NCBI RefSeq assembly: GCF_002813325.1
Contig: NZ_PHUG01000001.1
Location: 1,798,001 to 1,862,000, forward strand
Length of the DNA stretch: 64,000 nt
Reading direction: 5' to 3'
Origin: Janthinobacterium sp. 64
GTDB taxonomy: Bacteria; Pseudomonadota; Gammaproteobacteria; Burkholderiales; Burkholderiaceae_D
Shown here piece after piece: positions 61,118-64,000 of this stretch (the first letter of the stretch is position 1; each line of letters begins with the position of its first letter). The position numbers were made by a program, and so were the translations under genes. The notes beneath the pieces were generated by a model. It was not told the origin of the DNA and did not search any database. It saw only the letters and a program-made list of their open reading frames with translations.

Positions 61118-64000
61118 GCGGCGCTCCCCGCGTTATCGGCCGGCTTGTCCAGCTTGACGCCCCGCGTTCTGGAGGCGAAGCGCTGGCCCAGGCGGTCGAA
61201 GCCCAGGTAGATGACGGGCGTGGTAAACAGGGTCAGCACCTGGCTGACGATCAGGCCGCCGAAAATGGCCAGGCCCAGCGGACGGCGCAACTCGGCGCCC
61301 TCGCCCCAGCCCAGCATCAGCGGCACGGCCGCGAACAGGGCCGCCAGGGTCGTCATCAAAATAGGACGGAAACGCAGCAGCGCCGCCTGGTGGATGGCTT
61401 CCTGCGGGCTTTTCCCTTCATCGCGCTCGGCCTCGATGGCGAAGTCGATCATCATGATGGCGTTCTTTTTCACGATGCCGATCAGGAGGATGATGCCGAT
61501 GATGCCGATCACGCCCAGGTCCTGCCCGGAGATCATCAGCGCCAGCAAGGCGCCCACGCCGGCCGACGGCAGGGTCGACAAGATCGTCAGCGGGTGGATA
61601 TAGCTTTCGTACAGCACGCCCAGCACGATGTAGACGCAGACGACGGCGGCCAGAATCAGCCACAGCTGGTTCGACAGCGAATTTTCATACGCGCCGGCCG
61701 CGCCGAGGAACGTCAACGTCACCGATGGCGGCAAGGCGATGTCTTTCGCCGCCTGGCGGATGGCGTCGACGGCGCTGCCCAGCGCCACGTCTTGCGTCGT
61801 GTCGAAGCCGAGCGTCGTGGCCGGGTATTGCGCCACGTGCGTGATTTGCAGCGGCGCCTGTTTTTCGCTGACGCTGGCAAACGCGGACAGCGGCGTCGAC
61901 TTGCCGGACCCCGTGCGCACCTGCAGTTCCGACAGGTCGGCCGGCGTGGTGACGATGCCCGGTTGCGCTTCGAGAATCACGCGGTACTGGTTGGTTTCCG
62001 TGAAAATGGTCGAAATGATGCGCTGGCCGAAGGCGTTGTACAGCGCGTCGTCGACGGTTGCCGTGGTGACCGACATGCGCGCGGCGCTGTCGCGGTCAAT
62101 CGCCACCGTGACGGCGGCGCCCGTGGCGCCCGCATCCGTGACGACGTTGCGCAGCTGCGTTTTTTCACGCATGCGCGCGGCCAGCTTGCCGGCCCACTCG
62201 GTGACGGTGGCCGTGTCGGCCCCTTCGAGCGAGACGCGGTACTGCGTCGGGCCCGATTCCGCATCGATGGTGAGATCCTGTGTAGGCTGCAGATACAGGG
62301 TCACGCCGGCCACCTTGGCCACGCGGTTGCGCAGGCGCTCCATGATCTCGTCCTGGCTGCCGCTGCGCGGACGCTTCAGGTTGATCAGCATGCTGCCCGT
62401 GTGCAGCATGGTGTTGTTGGCCGCATCGACGCCGACGAGGGAACTCAGGGTATCGACAGCGGGGTCTTCCAGCAGCGCGCTGGCGGCGGCCTGCTGCAAG
62501 CTAGCCATGCGTTCGTAGGAAACGGCTTGCGAGGTTTCGATGCGCGCCTTCAGCTGCCCCGTGTCCTGCGTGGGGAACAGGCCTTTCGGAATGGTGACAT
62601 ACAGGATAACGGTCAGCAGCAAGGTGGCCAGGGCGACGAGCAGGGTCAATCCCTGGCGTTTCAATACCCACACGAGCGCATGGTCGTACTGCACGATGAC
62701 GCGGTCGAGGAAAGCCTGGATGCGCTGGCCCGTGGCGCTGACTTTTTCATCGGCGTGGCTTTTCAGCCAGCGCGCCGACATCATCGGCACCAGGGTCAGC
62801 GAGACCACGGCGGAAATCAGAATCGTGATGGCCAGGGTCATGGCAAATTCGCGGAACAAGCGGCCCACCACGTCGCCCATGAACAGCAGGGGAATCAGCA
62901 CGGCGATCAATGACACGGTGAGCGAGATGATGGTAAAGCCGATCTGCGACGCGCCCTTCAGGGCGGCGGCCATCGGCGTTTCGCCCTCCTCGATGTAGCG
63001 GGCGATGTTTTCGATCATGACGATGGCGTCATCGACGACAAAGCCCGTGGCGATCGTCAGGGCCATCAGGGAGAGGTTGTTCAGGCTGTAACCGAGCAGA
63101 TACATGACGCCGCAGGCGCCGATCAGCGAGATCGGCACGGACAGGCTGGCGATCACGGTGGCGCGCATGCTGTGCAAAAAGGCGAAGATCACCAGCACCA
63201 CCAGCAGCACGGACAACAGCAGTTCCATTTCCACGTGTTCGACCGAGGCGCGGATGCCCGTCGTGCGGTCGCTCAGCACGTCGAGCTTCATGGCCGCCGG
63301 CAGGCTGGCCTGCAGGTCGGGCAGCAGGGCCTTGATGGCGTCGACCGTCTTGATGACGTTGGCGCCGGGCTGGCGCTGCACGTTCAGGATGATGGCTGGC
63401 TGCTTGCCCGACCAGGCACCCAGGCGCGTGTTTTCCGCGCTGTCGACGACGTTGGCCACATCAGCCAGGCGCACGGGCGCGCCGTTTTTATAGGTGATGA
63501 TCAGGCGCTTGTAGTCTTCCGCCGTCACCAGCTGGTCATTGGCATTGATGGTAAACGAACGCGTGGGGCCGTCGAAACTGCCCTTGGCGCTGTTGACGTT
63601 GGCCGCCGCGATGGCCGTGCGCAGGCTGTCGAGGCCCAGGCCGTACGAGGCCAGCAATTTGGTGTCGCCCTGGATGCGCACGGCCGGACGCTGGCCGCCC
63701 GACAGCGAGACGAGGCCCACGCCGTTGACCTGGCTGATTTTCAGCGCCAGGCGCGTGTTGACGATGTTTTGCACCTGCGTCAGCGGCATCGTGTCCGAGG
63801 TAATCGCCAGGGTCAGCACGGGCGCGTCGGCCGGGTTGATCTTCGCGTACACGGGCGGCGCCGGCAAGTCGGTCGGCAGCAGCGAGCCGCCCGCGTTGAT
63901 GGCCGCCTGCACTTCCTGCTCGGCCACGTCCAGGGTCTGGCCGAGCGTGAATTGCAGGGTGATGAGGGAGACGCCGGCCGCGCTGGTGGAACTCATGCGC
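61114..64000 (-). CDS. mdtB: RND multidrug efflux permease, MdtB-like (N-terminus beyond the right edge)
   Basis: About 960 visible residues; the N-terminal part lies past the edge. Conserved RND parts are seen: TGFVVDDAIVMIENIARYIE with the TM4 Asp pair, and GIVKKNAIMMIDFAIEAERD. MdtB pairs with MdtC in a heteromultimeric pump; the adaptor gene mdtA is expected further right. Confidence 0.92.
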   Translation of the reverse strand, partial: RMSSTSAAGVSLITLQFTLGQTLDVAEQEVQAAINAGGSLLPTDLPAPPVYAKINPADAPVLTLAITSDTMPLTQVQNIVNTRLALKISQVNGVGLVSLSGGQRPAVRIQGDTKLLASYGLGLDSLRTAIAAANVNSAKGSFDGPTRSFTINANDQLVTAEDYKRLIITYKNGAPVRLADVANVVDSAENTRLGAWSGKQPAIILNVQRQPGANVIKTVDAIKALLPDLQASLPAAMKLDVLSDRTTGIRASVEHVEMELLLSVLLVVLVIFAFLHSMRATVIASLSVPISLIGACGVMYLLGYSLNNLSLMALTIATGFVVDDAIVMIENIARYIEEGETPMAAALKGASQIGFTIISLTVSLIAVLIPLLFMGDVVGRLFREFAMTLAITILISAVVSLTLVPMMSARWLKSHADEKVSATGQRIQAFLDRVIVQYDHALVWVLKRQGLTLLVALATLLLTVILYVTIPKGLFPTQDTGQLKARIETSQAVSYERMASLQQAAASALLEDPAVDTLSSLVGVDAANNTMLHTGSMLINLKRPRSGSQDEIMERLRNRVAKVAGVTLYLQPTQDLTIDAESGPTQYRVSLEGADTATVTEWAGKLAARMREKTQLRNVVTDAGATGAAVTVAIDRDSAARMSVTTATVDDALYNAFGQRIISTIFTETNQYRVILEAQPGIVTTPADLSELQVRTGSGKSTPLSAFASVSEKQAPLQITHVAQYPATTLGFDTTQDVALGSAVDAIRQAAKDIALPPSVTLTFLGAAGAYENSLSNQLWLILAAVVCVYIVLGVLYESYIHPLTILSTLPSAGVGALLALMISGQDLGVIGIIGIILLIGIVKKNAIMMIDFAIEAERDEGKSPQEAIHQAALLRFRPILMTTLAALFAAVPLMLGWGEGAELRRPLGLAIFGGLIVSQVLTLFTTPVIYLGFDRLGQRFASRTRGVKLDKPADNAGSAA

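Noticed and set aside
61390..62913. Long plus-strand frames over the RND permease genes
   Set aside because: Antisense to highly conserved RND sequence; no ribosome sites or protein features.

Overview
The window is GC-rich chromosomal DNA, probably from a beta-proteobacterium of the Oxalobacteraceae (Janthinobacterium/Massilia-like). This rests on the gene order lplT / tsaB-rimI-UDG / dapC-dapD-arsC-like-dapE-prmB, a betaproteobacterial OmpR-EnvZ pair, and dispersed palindromes with GGGGTCAGACCC arms. The assignment is inference from content; no database search was possible. I saw no rRNA, tRNA or CRISPR array.

Layout. (1) 0-20.7 kb is mostly housekeeping: the start of alr, divergent lplT, a tightly overlapped minus-strand operon tsaB-rimI-UDG-DUF1853, and the lysine/diaminopimelate cluster dapC-dapD ... 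arsC-like-dapE-prmB. A FAD monooxygenase and a RES/Xre-type toxin-antitoxin pair sit inside that cluster. An ABC-F ATPase, cheW, arfB, a FapA-family protein, a small secreted Q/R-rich protein and ompR-envZ follow. (2) 20.7-22.4 kb is an IS110-family element inserted exactly inside a REP-like palindrome. Its 5' noncoding end carries short matches to both junctions, as expected of a bridge RNA. (3) 22.4-31.3 kb is accessory metabolism: an Imm26-like protein, an encapsulated-ferritin-like protein without its metal ligands, a YqhD-type aldehyde reductase, a TPP riboswitch with a TonB-dependent receptor, a convergent PnuC-type transporter plus NadR-like kinase, a DUF2867/TetR pair, two unknown genes and a periplasmic binding protein.

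(4) 31.4-33.8 kb is a scar zone: a gene whose 5' end is cut off by a decayed IS5 transposase, then an AT-rich pair of orphan genes. (5) 33.9-48.3 kb is a contiguous Tad (tight adherence) type IVc pilus locus. It has two near-duplicate pilins, TadE/TadG-like pseudopilins, a 55-residue mini-pilin, CpaB, the CpaC secretin, a CpaF ATPase with an FHA-like N-terminus, TadB, TadC, a DUF192 protein and a tail of exported proteins including an OmpA-like one. I see no prepilin peptidase and no TadZ/CpaE. (6) 48.5-49.2 kb is a chimera of a vgrG 5' fragment and an IS3-family transposase 3' fragment. Both edges of the Tad locus are therefore IS remnants joined to broken genes, which suggests an acquired island.

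(7) 49.3-64 kb holds a secreted S46 dipeptidyl-peptidase, a translationally coupled CheB-CheR-PAS fusion and PAS histidine kinase, and an MdtBC-like RND operon with its outer-membrane lipoprotein channel. The operon runs off the right edge.

How the parts work together: dapC, dapD and dapE are consecutive steps of the succinylase route to diaminopimelate and lysine. TsaB supports tRNA t6A formation, while RimI, PrmB and ArfB act on the ribosome. The riboswitch, receptor, PnuC and kinase genes are consistent with a vitamin (probably thiamin) uptake route from outer membrane to cytoplasm. The Tad genes encode a surface pilus machine.
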